Assembly (NCBI RefSeq): GCF_036345255.1
Contig: NZ_CP107783.1
Span: forward strand, 2,356,001 to 2,420,000
Length of the DNA stretch: 64,000 nt
Source of the DNA: Streptomyces sp. NBC_00569
GTDB taxonomy: Bacteria > Actinomycetota > Actinomycetes > Streptomycetales > Streptomycetaceae
Reading direction: 5' to 3'
A program made the translations under genes and the position numbers. This document shows, piece after piece, positions 8,588-17,942 of the stretch. The notes beneath the pieces were generated by a model. The model worked only from the letters and a program-made list of their open reading frames with translations. It was not told where the DNA came from and did no database searches. Each line of letters starts with the position of its first letter. Position 1 is the first letter of the stretch.

Positions 8588-9121
8588 ATGGGAGACCAGC
8601 TACGCACCCTGCGGACGGAAGCAGGACTCAGCCTGCGCGACCTCGCGGCCCAGACCGGCCTGTCCGCGACCCTGCTCAGCCAGGTCGAGCGGGGAGTCCG
8701 GGAACCAAGCCTGAAAACCCTCCGCGCCCTGAGCACGGCGTTCGGCCCGTCGACCGCCTCGCTCTTCCACGGGAACGCCCCACTCACGGCCCATCACAGC
8801 CGCCCTCACGAGCGATCCCGCCTACTCATGCCCAAAGGCCTGGTGCAGTACGAACGCCTGACTCCGAGCAACGGCCAGCTCGAAGTGCTCCTCGGCACCC
8901 TCGAACCGGGCCAGGCCTCCGGCGACGAGCCATGGGGCCACACCGCGGTCGAGTGCGCCTACGTCATCAGCGGCACGCTTACCGTCCACCTCGCCGACCA
9001 GCGTCACGAGGTGCACGCCGGGGAGGCCCTGACCTTTGATGCCGCGCTGCCGCACCGCTACACCAACGATACAAGCGAGCCCACGAGCTACCTGGCGTCT
9101 GTGACGCCCCCCACGCCCTAA
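8588..9121 (+). CDS. XRE-family transcriptional regulator with C-terminal cupin sensor
   Basis: The 177-residue protein has an N-terminal helix-turn-helix (residues 2 to 57: LRTEAGLSLRDLAAQTGLS, then SQVERGVREPSLKTL) and a C-terminal cupin_2 barrel (about residues 95 to 172, with GHTAVECAYVISG and the second motif HAGEALTFDAALPHRY). PuuR-type regulators with this layout sense a small ligand through the cupin and control adjacent catabolic operons. I chose ATG 8588 since it opens directly on the helix-turn-helix; GTG 8585 is also possible. It is divergent from the five-gene oxidoreductase operon, which is its likely target. Immediately downstream is IS debris. Confidence 0.85.
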   Translation: MGDQLRTLRTEAGLSLRDLAAQTGLSATLLSQVERGVREPSLKTLRALSTAFGPSTASLFHGNAPLTAHHSRPHERSRLLMPKGLVQYERLTPSNGQLEVLLGTLEPGQASGDEPWGHTAVECAYVISGTLTVHLADQRHEVHAGEALTFDAALPHRYTNDTSEPTSYLASVTPPTP

Positions 9122-9179
9122 TTGACCGATTCAGATCCTGTGGGGTTCCAGAGCAGGGGCGTCGTGCTGACCTGCAGAT

Positions 9180-9467
9180 CTAGGCTGCCCTTTCGCGCTC
9201 GTTGATGAGTCCGCCGAGGACTGGACGGCGCTTCATCCTCTCGTGGGTGAGGTCGGCGGTGGGGTGGTCGGGCTGCGGCGGGTGCAGTTGTTGTCCGCGG
9301 TGCGGTCGTCGCCCGTTGTAATGCTGGGCGTACTCGTCCAGCACGGTGCGCAGGTGGCGCTGACCGAAGATGAGCATCCGGTCGGTGACCTCCGAGCGGA
9401 CGGTGTGCACGAACCGCTCCGCGTACGCATTCGCTTGCGGACAGCGCGGAGGGATCTTCACGACTGA
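9180..9467 (-). pseudogene. Integrase-core transposase, C-terminal remnant
   Basis: The minus strand encodes the last part of an rve-type transposase: KIPPRCPQANAYAERFVHTV (catalytic Glu in AYAERF), then VLDEYAQHYNGRRPHRG and the usual PVLGGLINE ending before a TAG at 9180. The first two catalytic Asp residues and everything upstream are missing. Family similarity stops abruptly near 9467, so this is a truncated element. It belongs to a subgroup different from the copies at 1566 and 18656, judging by the QANAYAERF motif. Confidence 0.7.
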
Positions 9468-9971
9468 TCCCGTCCCCCCGGGCCTCCGCACTGGCCTAGG
9501 AGATCCCAGCAGCGCCGGAGGTTCCCGGGGCACCGGTGGATGCGGAGGACCCCGAACCCGTGGCCACCGATGTCGCCGCCCCCGAACCCCATACCGCCTC
9601 GGCGGTACGGGCTCGCAGCCAAGGCCCGGATGATCAGCGTCAAGGATGGACGACCGCCCCCTCGCGCTTCATCTCCACTGCCTGCAGCATGCTCGCGCCG
9701 CTGGGCGAGGGGACCGCGCATACGCCCGGACGGAAGCCCAGAAGTCTGACGCCAACCGCTCACGCGCGATTCGCTCTCCTCACGAACGGATGACGTCCGA
9801 CCATAACTTCCGTGGTTCCAGTGGCAGTTGATGGCTGGGAAGAGTGCCGCACGATCGTCCTCACTCCGCGCTTGAACCAGGGAGATTCCCTCACGCGCCC
9901 TTCACTGGCCCTCCTCATCTGCGTGCTTCACTCTCAGCTCAAGATCAACATCCCGACCAGATGGGTAGATA
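9468..9971. other. Intergenic stretch without recognisable gene
   Basis: Several open frames exist on both strands, but none has a recognisable domain or a good ribosome-binding site. Their composition is what is expected of out-of-frame GC-rich DNA. The right part must contain the promoter of the protease gene at 9972; I cannot assign its -10 and -35 boxes with confidence. Confidence 0.4.
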
Positions 9972-11081
9972 GTGAACATACGTGCGACCCGACGAGCAAC
10001 CGCAGCCGCGCTGCTTTCCCTTGCGCTCCTCCCCGCCACCCTCGCCACCGCCACCGTTGCCCAGGCCGAGACGCCGTTACCCAAGCCGAAGCTGACCATC
10101 GGCAAGCAGACCACCGACCCGCAGAAGGTGCGGGACTACTGGACCGCCGAGCGCGTCAGCAGTGCCGTCGCCAACGAGAAGAAGGACCAGGCCGACTTCG
10201 ACAAGAAGGCAACGTCCGCGACCCAGGGCGGCGAGCGCAAGGCTGTCAAGCAGACCTTGCCGGCGCAGTCCGTGCCCGCGGTCACCGGCAAGACGCTCGC
10301 GCCTCTCGCCACCGCCTCGGTCGTGCCGGAGATGCCGCACGCCCAGCCGGTACCGTTCCCGCAGTCGCAGCCCGCCGTCCTGGTCGGGAAGATCCTGTTC
10401 ACCGCTAAGGACGGCACCACGCACGGCTGCAGCGGATCGTCCATCGTCACCGCCAACAAGAACACCGTGTGGACCGCGGGCCACTGCATCCACCCCGGTG
10501 ACGGCACGGGCGCGGAGGGCTTCTACAAGAACATCCTCTTCATCCCCGGCTACAAGAAGAACGACATGGCCCCCAAGGGCTATGACGCTCCGTGGGGCGA
10601 GTGGGCCGCCAACGCGAAGGTCGCGCCCACCGCATGGACCGCGGACGAGGACTATTTCTGGGGCGACATGGCGGCCTTCACGGTCACTCCCCCGTCCGGC
10701 TACACGAACCTGACCGACTCCGTCGGCGCCTTCGGCTACAAGTTCGGCTCGGGCCCGGACTGGCCGGACATCATCGACTCCGGCTTCCCCGGTGACGGCT
10801 ACCAGCGCACCGACATGGACGGCTACACGCAGTTCTACTGCACGGGCAACGCGGAGGACGCCACCCCGTTCTTCCCCGTGGACGACCGGCTGAAGTTCGA
10901 CTGCGACATGGGCCACGGCGCCTCGGGCGGCCCGATGTCCACCCCGGAGGGTCAGATCGTCGGCGCCAACTCGCACGGTATCGACGACGGAGCGGGCAAC
11001 ATCGTCGAACCGGTCCTGTACAGCTCGGCGCACGCCGACAACGCGATCGACGTGATCAACCGGATCGGCACGCTCAGCTAG
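9972..11081 (+). CDS. Secreted trypsin-like serine protease
   Basis: The 369-residue protein starts with a Sec signal peptide (Arg-rich start, hydrophobic core, likely cleavage after VAQA near residue 32). A roughly 100-residue prosegment rich in Lys, Asp and Gln follows. The chymotrypsin-fold domain has the catalytic triad in view: His171 in WTAGHC, Asp232 in WGDMAAF and Ser318 in GHGASGGP. Paired cysteines flank the histidine (C153 and C172) and precede the serine (C290 and C311). The protein is expected outside the cell, degrading peptides or processing other exported proteins. The start is the GTG at 9972, because an in-frame stop lies just before it; the ribosome-binding site is weak. 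A strong hairpin follows the stop. Confidence 0.88.
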   Translation: MNIRATRRATAAALLSLALLPATLATATVAQAETPLPKPKLTIGKQTTDPQKVRDYWTAERVSSAVANEKKDQADFDKKATSATQGGERKAVKQTLPAQSVPAVTGKTLAPLATASVVPEMPHAQPVPFPQSQPAVLVGKILFTAKDGTTHGCSGSSIVTANKNTVWTAGHCIHPGDGTGAEGFYKNILFIPGYKKNDMAPKGYDAPWGEWAANAKVAPTAWTADEDYFWGDMAAFTVTPPSGYTNLTDSVGAFGYKFGSGPDWPDIIDSGFPGDGYQRTDMDGYTQFYCTGNAEDATPFFPVDDRLKFDCDMGHGASGGPMSTPEGQIVGANSHGIDDGAGNIVEPVLYSSAHADNAIDVINRIGTLS

Positions 11082-11104
11082 CAGCACGCGCACGACAGCA
11101 GAAA

Positions 11105-11137
11105 GCGGGCACCAGCCGAACTCGGGCTGGTGCCCGC
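11105..11137. terminator. Bidirectional hairpin terminator
   Basis: GCGGGCACCAGCC at 11105..11117 pairs perfectly with GGCTGGTGCCCGC at 11125..11137 across a 7-base loop. The 13-bp GC-rich stem lies between two convergent genes, the protease and the small exported protein. A short CTCTTTG follows on the plus strand. Confidence 0.85.
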
Positions 11138-11151
11138 CTCTTTGACGTCAG

Positions 11152-11475
11152 TCAGTCGTCCGGGCCGCCGAAGTCGGGGTCGAGCGCGGCGCCCGTAGGC
11201 GGCGGGCCCGCGTTGGCCAGTTCCTGGCTCATGTACTCGGTCCGGATCTGGTCCGTCGACATCTTCTCCCAGCCCTCGGGAAGCTTCAGGCCAGCGACAG
11301 CCAGCGACTTCTCCCACTTCGCGACCAGAGCCTGCCGCGTGCGAGGGATCTCATCGGCCGGCGGTCTGCTGCTGACCGTCACGCCCGACGGTTCGACCAG
11401 CTCGGACACCGTCACCGCGGTTCCCACGCCCAGCAGGAAGGCTGCTGCTATGGATAACCACGCCTTACGCCCCAT
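11152..11475 (-). CDS. Small exported or membrane-anchored hypothetical protein, 107 aa
   Basis: From the ATG at 11475 the protein opens with MGRKAWLSIAAAFLLGVGTAVTV, a single hydrophobic segment that can act as an uncleaved signal anchor. A polar C-terminal part of about 75 residues follows, ending in DPDFGGPDD. I chose this start because GAAGGGAAGTGGG lies just before it and because the upstream extension to 11670 lacks sensible composition. I do not recognise a family. The gene converges on the protease and shares its terminator. The 337 bp upstream, to 11812, hold no other recognisable gene. Confidence 0.6.
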   Translation of the reverse strand: MGRKAWLSIAAAFLLGVGTAVTVSELVEPSGVTVSSRPPADEIPRTRQALVAKWEKSLAVAGLKLPEGWEKMSTDQIRTEYMSQELANAGPPPTGAALDPDFGGPDD

Positions 11476-11812
11476 CCCACTTCCCTTCTCCGTACCGATC
11501 TTGCTGTGGTGAAGGAGCGTACCGGCATCGGTCAACTGGCTTCCGAGCACGTCAGCGTCGCGAGGAAGTCGGCGACCGACCCCCGCGCACCCGTGCGGCT
11601 GTGGCACCCGGACGGTCCTCGCGATGGGCCGCACCGCTTCGCCACAGCCCTCCTCTGAGCGTTGCGTCATGACGCTTCCTCATGTGTTCACGCGACGCCG
11701 CCGCGATCGCACCACCACTTAGGATCGCTCCCGACAAAGAATCGAACGGGTCGAACAGCTCCCCTCTCTCCTATGCCGTCGGACGGCCCGTTGTCTCTGC
11801 TTCCCGATAACT

Positions 11813-12693
11813 GGCTCTAACAAAAGCTGTTGATCATGTGACTGTTGGCTTGTCGGGTCGTTGGTCTGTTCATGGGGAAACGTCAGCCGCGGCCGTGGAT
11901 CGTGTCGGACGAACTGTGGTCGCTCATCGCACCGTTACTACCCAAGCCAGGCCCGAAGCTAGTCGAGGGCCGACCGCGGGTACCGGATCGGCAAGCGTTC
12001 TGCGGGATCCTGTTCGTCCTGCACACTGGCATCCAATGGGAGTACCTGCCGCAGGAGTTGGGCTTCGGATCAGGCATGACCTGCTGGCGGCGCCTGGCTG
12101 CCTGGAACGAGGCCGGCGTGTGGGACCAGCTCCACGCGGTGCTGCTGAAGGAACTGCGGTCGAAGAACCAGCTGGACTGGTCTCGGGCGGTGATCGACTC
12201 TTCCCACGTCCGGGCGGCCCGGCGGGGCCCAAAAGCGGTCCCAGTCCGGTCGACCGCGCACAACCGGGCAGCAAGCACCATGTCATCACAGACGGGCAGG
12301 GCATCCCGCTCGCGGTGTCGCTGACCGGTGGAAACCGCAACGACGTCACGCAGTTGCTGCCCCTGCTCGACAAGATCCCTGCCATCGGCGGCGTCGTCGG
12401 CCGGCCACGGCATCGGCCCGACCTGCTCTTCGCTGACCGCGGCTACGACCACGACAAATACCGGCGTCTCGTGCGGGCGCGTGGCATCCGCCCTGTGATC
12501 GCCGAGCGCGGTCAGCCGCACGGCACCGGTCTGGGAGTCTTCCGTTGGGTCGTCGAGCGGACGATCTCCTGGCTCCACGGCTTCCGCCGCCTGCGCATCC
12601 GCTGGGAAAGACGCGACGACATCCATGAAGCCTTCCTCGGCATCGCCACCTGCCTCATCACCCACCGCCACGTTCAACGCCTTTGTTAGGGCC
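11813..12693 (+). mobile_element. IS5-family insertion sequence, about 881 bp
   Basis: The element has terminal inverted repeats: GGCTCTAACAAAAGC at the left end and the reverse complement of CTTTGTTAGGGCC at the right end, with one mismatch and a one-base length difference in the A-run. Inside is a single transposase gene in two overlapping frames. No clear target duplication was found at the ends. The element looks complete and recent compared with its neighbours. Confidence 0.75.
11872..12689 (+). CDS. IS5-family transposase made by programmed -1 frameshift
   Basis: Frame one runs from ATG 11872 to 12324 (150 residues) and carries the N-terminal DUF4096-like part: RQPRPWIVSDELWSLIAPLL, then IQWEYLPQELGFGSG, and the first catalytic Asp in RAVIDSSHVRA. 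The -1 frame continues with SGPSPVDRAQPGSKHHVI, the second Asp in LLFADRGYD, and the Glu in RWVVERTISWL, to the TAG at 12689. The shift site C CCA AAA at 12228..12234 fits the X XXY YYZ slippery heptamer exactly. The fused product would be about 272 residues with an intact DDE triad. A natural frameshift mutation is the alternative, but the heptamer and the conserved layout of IS5 relatives favour programmed shifting. Confidence 0.78.
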
Positions 12694-13124
12694 TCTAAGG
12701 CTGAGCACCGTAATAAAAGTGCTGCACCCGGCCCAACCGCCCAGGCCGCCGCGGCCACACTCAACCCGGAGGTGTATCCGGTGCCCAGGATTCGGGCGCT
12801 GCGCACTCTTGTCCCGGAACTGGATGATCCCCCTCTGACCGAGGCCCTGACGGCCGAGATCCGGTGCGCTCGGCTCGGTGAACTATCCCACCTCGCCGGC
12901 ATCCGCGCCGAGGGTCAGCTGGCCACCTGGGCTGCCCCCGTTGAGTGGAGCCCGATCTGACGGGCGCCCCGCCATCATCGCGTTCTTGGGCTCGCAAATC
13001 GGGCCGCGGACGCCTCACGTCGGCGGGGCCGCCGGTGGATACGTCCGGTAGCGGTATAGCCTGCTGGCCCCCAGTCCCCCAATTCGCCCCACACCACCAG
13101 CTGCTGGCCTTACGATCAGTGCGC
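12694..13124. other. Intergenic stretch before the SAMD9-like gene
   Basis: No supported gene. A frame from about 12780 to 12960 (containing RIRALRTLVPELDDPPLTE) has plausible protein composition but no start and no family I know. It may be a remnant cut by the IS that ends at 12693. The promoter of the gene at 13125 should lie between 12960 and 13120; no consensus is obvious. Confidence 0.4.
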
Positions 13125-16100
13125 ATGAGCACCGCCTCCGACCTTGAGGGCCCTGCCCCCCAGGAACAGCAGCCGTCCTTGCACAGCAGAGCCGACGCGA
13201 TCATTCAGAGTGAGTTGGGCACGGAGGTGTCCATCACCTACTTGCAGGAACTCAACGACGGCTACACCGACGCACTCGTCGCCCGCTGTGACTTCATGGG
13301 TGCACAACTGGGCGGCCTTGATGGGCAGTTCATCGTGAAGGTGTCCGCCGACGGCGAGGGCCGCCAGCACGAGGCCCACGAAAGGTTCAGTACGGCGCTG
13401 GGCGGGTTCGCCGAGGAGCACGTGCCAGGACTGCGACTTTCCGCCGGCGGCGACGGTCTGCGCGTCGACGTGTACGAGATCGCCGGTGGCAGTCTACGGA
13501 ACGTGGGCGCCGCCGAGATGGCCCACAGCCCGAGGCTCCTCGCGGCATGCCGTACCGTGAGCGCCGAGCTGCTGGAAGCCCAGCTGAGCGGATACACAGG
13601 CGTACGCATGCAGGCCGGGCAAACGCTGGACGCTTGGCTGGGCGAGGGCTTCCTCTGGGCCCAGCGCGGGGACGCGCTGCGGGAGACCCGTCGCATGGCC
13701 GGCATCAGTGGTAGCACGTTCGTCTTCCATGGCGAGGTATTACCCGACCCCGTCTCGGTGCTGGAGCAGGAGAACGAGCTGACCCGGCGTTCGGACCTGG
13801 TCCTGATGGGCTTCAACCACGGCGATCTCCATCTTCGCAACATTCTTCTGGACGCGACCCGGAGTTACCGGGGCTCGTACTGGCTGATTGACGTCAACTG
13901 GGGGAAGAAATCTCCCCTGTTGTATGACCAGGCATATCTGGAGACGGCCGCTCTGATCAGCATGCAGTCCCGGCTCCGTGTTCCGGTGCCGCTGGCGGTG
14001 CTCCAGGAATGCGACGGCCTCATCAGCGCCGCCGGACTCGAATGGCAGGGGCTCGTGAGCGCCGTGCGTGCCGTCCGCGACGGCACGCACGAGAGCATCA
14101 ACCGGCTCCAGCCCGGCCGTGTGGACTCACTCACCCACCAGTACCTACTGGCCCGCCTGGGCGCCGCGCTGAACTACGCGGCCAAGAACATGCCCGAAAG
14201 GGACCGCATCACCGCGTACCAACTTGCCGGCTGGATCACCCACAACCTCCTCAAGGAGTACCACCCGGAACTGCGACAGCGGGTACTCGAGCAGGCACAG
14301 TCCCCGCGCGCTCCGCGGGAAGCGGTGGTGGCCCCGACGCGAGCCGCGGATGTCGAGGCACTGGCGGAGCGGCTCGCCCCCTTCCTGGCTACGGCGCACA
14401 GCGGTTACGACCGCATCCTCATCGTCGAGGCCGGGGTCAGTCCTCCCGACCTGGCTCACCTGCTCGCGCCGCAGTGGACAGTGATCGTCGACCTCAGCCC
14501 GGAGAGTGAACGGAGTGGTCTGGCCCGCCACTTCGATCCTGAGACTGCCGAGAAGCAGACTGTGATGTTCGGCCTGCACGAGGCGCCGTCCTCGGGACGC
14601 AATTCCGTCTCCTGGATCATGGCCGGCGGTTGGGAGACCCGGGGCGAGCCAGCTCCGGCGACGTTCGTGGAGTGGCGTCGGTCCCATTTGCCGGTCGTGC
14701 GGGGCGTTCTCGACCGCTCCAGCGGGGCGAGCGTAAACCGGGCAGCGGCCGTCCTCTGCATCTCCGCGGGGAGCGATCCTGATCAGCGCTCCGAGCGGAT
14801 CATGGAGGAAGTCGAGGTTCTCTACGAACAGACGGACATTGTCCGTGTTGCCGGAGACGGCGACGAGTTCCGTGCCCTGCTCGACGCCTTCGGCAATGCG
14901 CAGGCGATGGCCCGGCCCGACCGGCTCGCCACTCTGCCGGGCCAGGACGGACCCGTCCCCTTCGAGCAGGAGCAACTCGTCCGCCTGGCAGCCGATCTGG
15001 TCGTCCTGCATTCGCGCATCCTCGTCGACGAATTGCGTGAGGAGCCGGTCGACGAGTTCTGGCGTGGCCGCCCGGCGAGCTGGGTAGACCTGGACGCCGG
15101 TCTGGACGTGCCCCGTGACACACAGCCGATGGTCCAGGGAGCCATCGGCCGAGTGCTGAGGAAGCACAGCTCAGCCACCTTCGAGATCTTCCACACCCCG
15201 GGGGCCGGAGGCACGACTCTGGCCAGGCGCATCGCCTGGGACCTGCACCGCGACCATCCCGTGGTCTTTCTGCACCACTACGGGCAGCAGACCGTGGAGC
15301 GCATCGACGACATCTATCGAGCCACCAAGAAGTCGGTCCTGGTGGTGGTGGAGAGCGCGACTCTCGGCCAGAGCGAGCGTGAGGACCTCTACTACAAACT
15401 GCACGATCGCAACACACCGGCCGTCGTGCTGTGGGTGACGCGCGGCATCCGGCCGACGGCGGATCCCGGTGCCCCGGCCTCGGGCAAGGGACGCAAGGAC
15501 GACAACAAGTTCTATCTGAAAGAGCCCCTTTCCCTGGAGGAGGCCCGGGAATTCCGGGCGATCTTCGGGGCCCGTGCCCGCTCTCCCCGGGCAAGGGCAG
15601 CTGTGGAACGCCTCATTCCCGGCTCCGCTCCTGAGCAGCATCTGTCGCCGTTCTACTTCGGCCTGTCAGCCTTCGAAGAGGACTTCGAGGGCACGCGCCG
15701 TTATGTGGACAGCCACGTCGCCCACTTCAACGACCTGCAGCGCAGCGTTGCCGGCTACCTGTCACTCGTAACCCGGTTCACTCAGAACGGGCTCCCCTAC
15801 TTCCTCGTCCGGCGCTGGCTCACCGGAGCATGGGGCGGGCAGGCCGCGTCGGCGGCGGCGTATCAGGAGGACCTCAGGTCAACTCTTGGGGAGGACCTGC
15901 GGCATCTCAGCGTCGAGAATGACGAGGAAGTGCGGATCCTGCACCCCTCGGTGGCCGAGAAGGTCCTGGAATCCGTCCTGGAGTCGGTCCGCGGGGACAG
16001 GGACTGGGAGTTCCTGCTGGCAAACACGGCCATAGAGTTCATTTCGCAGGTGTCCGGTCATCTCGGTCCCGACAACGCATGGACGAAGGAGATCCTTCAG

Positions 16101-17942
16101 AACCTCTTCATCCGGCGCGACAAGTGGTCGGGATCGACGTCGAATTCCCAGAGATTCGCCGAGTTCATCCACGAATTCGAGAACAAGGACCAGGCGTACC
16201 GGGTTCTCGAGGAGCTCACCCGCCGTTGCCCGAGCGAACCGCACTTCTGGCTGCACCTGGGGCGCTTCCACGCTTCTGTCCGTGGGCACCTGGACGGCAA
16301 GGCGGAGACGCTCATCAAGAAGGCGATCGATCTGTCCGACGAGCTGGACCCGGTTCCCTTCCACTCACTGGCGATGCTGCACCGCGAGTCGGTGCGCGGT
16401 GAACTCATCCAGCTCGGCAGCAATACCGGCCGCGAGGACGAGGCGATCACCCGGATCCGGGACCGCTACAACGAAGCGCTCCGCGTTTTCGGAAGGGCCA
16501 GGCAGCTCAACGGGATCGACGAGCACAACTACGTCACCCCCGTTCAGATGATCGTCACCGTCCTGAACCAACTCCGCCGCATCTCACACCACAACAACCT
16601 CATCGACCTGATCCGCGCCGGAGGCATGGCGGCGGACTGGGCGAGCGAGCAGCTGAGCATCGCCGAACTGCTCCTGGACGAATGCGAACTGGCCCGGCCC
16701 GACCACCAGGACAGCTCCTATCTCAGCTCCTGTAAGGTGAGTCTCGACACCCTTCATGGCGGAGTGAAAAGCTTGGTCAGCGCCTGGCGCGACCTTGTCG
16801 TCCAGTCCCGTAGCCACTCGCGTGTGGCGCTCGTCCTGGCGAGGGCCCTGCTCCGCGAACACGGCGACGACTGGCAGGAGACCTCTCCCGAGGTGTTCCG
16901 GACCGCCGTCGAGTTCTATGACGCGGCCTTCGACGAACGGGGCGATCTCTCCGAGCACGACGTGCAGTTGTGGTTCCGGTGCTATCGAAGGCTTCCGGAG
17001 TACGACGAACTCGCCGCCCTCGAACGGTTCTCGTTCATCGCCTCCTCCCGGCCCAGCCCGGTCTGCCGCTATTACCTCTACGTGCTGCGCTTCATGCGCT
17101 GGTTGAACGGGGACGAGCTGAGTCAGGACGAGGTCGAGAACCACATGGCCGAGGCAAAGGCGCTTATGCAGGGCCGCCGCAAGGCATTCAGCTACGAGTG
17201 GGTCGCGAAGGACGAGTCCGGCAAGGGTGCGGACATCGCTCCTCGGCTCGCGCACTTCTCGGAGCTCGGGGAGCGCAGGCCTGCGACCCACGACTGGGAG
17301 AACTCCGCGAACGTATGCCGGCGGGTCCGGGGCGTTGTCAGAAAGATCGAAGGTCAACAGGCAGGGTGGCTCGCTGTGGAGGACGGCTCCATCGAGGCGT
17401 TCTTCGTCCCGAGGGAGGAGTTCCTCAGGCATCGGGACATCAACAAGGTGGTCGAATTCGACCTGGGTTTCGCACAGGACGGGCTGAGGGCCTGGCGGGT
17501 GGAGGTCGCCAAGGAAGCCCGACTCCTGCGGCGCCCCGACGTGGAGATCCGAACGGTCGAGGTTGCACCCATCCCCTTGCCCTCACAGGTCAGGCCTACC
17601 CTTCCCCGAACGGGTGGCGGCATCGCTCCCGTCCCAAAGGCCATCGCCGTGGCACCCGAAATCAGGGAACAGGCTCTCGCTCTCGCCGACACGAACGAGC
17701 GCGACGCCTACCGGCTGGTAATCGGCCATCTCGTGTCGTCCGCTTCGGGCACGACGGCCGTCACCTCCCTGAACCTGGGGGTTCTTCTCCAGAAGACCTT
17801 CGGGGATGCGAACTACACCCGTGCGCTGTCGGGAACGAAGTTGCGGCCGTACGTCGAAGGCCTGGGCTTCCGCGTGACGTCAATGGCGCACGGGCAGTTC
17901 GCTGTCACATTCGACGACGCCGAAAAGGGAAGTGACCTTTGA
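13125..17942 (+). CDS. SAMD9-like P-loop NTPase with kinase-like N-terminus and LOTUS-like C-terminus, 1605 aa
   Basis: The N-terminal 270 residues look like an aminoglycoside/choline-kinase fold: glycine loop LNDGYTDALV (43 to 52), Lys72, Glu83, catalytic HGDLHLRN (232 to 239) and metal Asp256 in LIDVNW. Residues about 470 to 660 resemble the degenerate SIR2-like region of SAMD9. A signature FWRGRPASWVDL precedes the P-loop PGAGGTTLARRIAWDL (from residue 692), followed by a Walker B-like VLVVVES near 744. Residues about 1000 to 1380 are helical TPR-type repeats; about 1395 to 1470 look like the SAMD9 OB-fold. The last 75 residues resemble an OST-HTH/LOTUS winged helix. Animal SAMD9 shares the HPGCGGTTLAMHVLWDL P-loop as I recall it. 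The ATG at 13125 opens directly on the conserved part. An immune or conflict role is inferred from the family. The next gene overlaps its stop. Confidence 0.82.
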   Translation: MSTASDLEGPAPQEQQPSLHSRADAIIQSELGTEVSITYLQELNDGYTDALVARCDFMGAQLGGLDGQFIVKVSADGEGRQHEAHERFSTALGGFAEEHVPGLRLSAGGDGLRVDVYEIAGGSLRNVGAAEMAHSPRLLAACRTVSAELLEAQLSGYTGVRMQAGQTLDAWLGEGFLWAQRGDALRETRRMAGISGSTFVFHGEVLPDPVSVLEQENELTRRSDLVLMGFNHGDLHLRNILLDATRSYRGSYWLIDVNWGKKSPLLYDQAYLETAALISMQSRLRVPVPLAVLQECDGLISAAGLEWQGLVSAVRAVRDGTHESINRLQPGRVDSLTHQYLLARLGAALNYAAKNMPERDRITAYQLAGWITHNLLKEYHPELRQRVLEQAQSPRAPREAVVAPTRAADVEALAERLAPFLATAHSGYDRILIVEAGVSPPDLAHLLAPQWTVIVDLSPESERSGLARHFDPETAEKQTVMFGLHEAPSSGRNSVSWIMAGGWETRGEPAPATFVEWRRSHLPVVRGVLDRSSGASVNRAAAVLCISAGSDPDQRSERIMEEVEVLYEQTDIVRVAGDGDEFRALLDAFGNAQAMARPDRLATLPGQDGPVPFEQEQLVRLAADLVVLHSRILVDELREEPVDEFWRGRPASWVDLDAGLDVPRDTQPMVQGAIGRVLRKHSSATFEIFHTPGAGGTTLARRIAWDLHRDHPVVFLHHYGQQTVERIDDIYRATKKSVLVVVESATLGQSEREDLYYKLHDRNTPAVVLWVTRGIRPTADPGAPASGKGRKDDNKFYLKEPLSLEEAREFRAIFGARARSPRARAAVERLIPGSAPEQHLSPFYFGLSAFEEDFEGTRRYVDSHVAHFNDLQRSVAGYLSLVTRFTQNGLPYFLVRRWLTGAWGGQAASAAAYQEDLRSTLGEDLRHLSVENDEEVRILHPSVAEKVLESVLESVRGDRDWEFLLANTAIEFISQVSGHLGPDNAWTKEILQNLFIRRDKWSGSTSNSQRFAEFIHEFENKDQAYRVLEELTRRCPSEPHFWLHLGRFHASVRGHLDGKAETLIKKAIDLSDELDPVPFHSLAMLHRESVRGELIQLGSNTGREDEAITRIRDRYNEALRVFGRARQLNGIDEHNYVTPVQMIVTVLNQLRRISHHNNLIDLIRAGGMAADWASEQLSIAELLLDECELARPDHQDSSYLSSCKVSLDTLHGGVKSLVSAWRDLVVQSRSHSRVALVLARALLREHGDDWQETSPEVFRTAVEFYDAAFDERGDLSEHDVQLWFRCYRRLPEYDELAALERFSFIASSRPSPVCRYYLYVLRFMRWLNGDELSQDEVENHMAEAKALMQGRRKAFSYEWVAKDESGKGADIAPRLAHFSELGERRPATHDWENSANVCRRVRGVVRKIEGQQAGWLAVEDGSIEAFFVPREEFLRHRDINKVVEFDLGFAQDGLRAWRVEVAKEARLLRRPDVEIRTVEVAPIPLPSQVRPTLPRTGGGIAPVPKAIAVAPEIREQALALADTNERDAYRLVIGHLVSSASGTTAVTSLNLGVLLQKTFGDANYTRALSGTKLRPYVEGLGFRVTSMAHGQFAVTFDDAEKGSDL

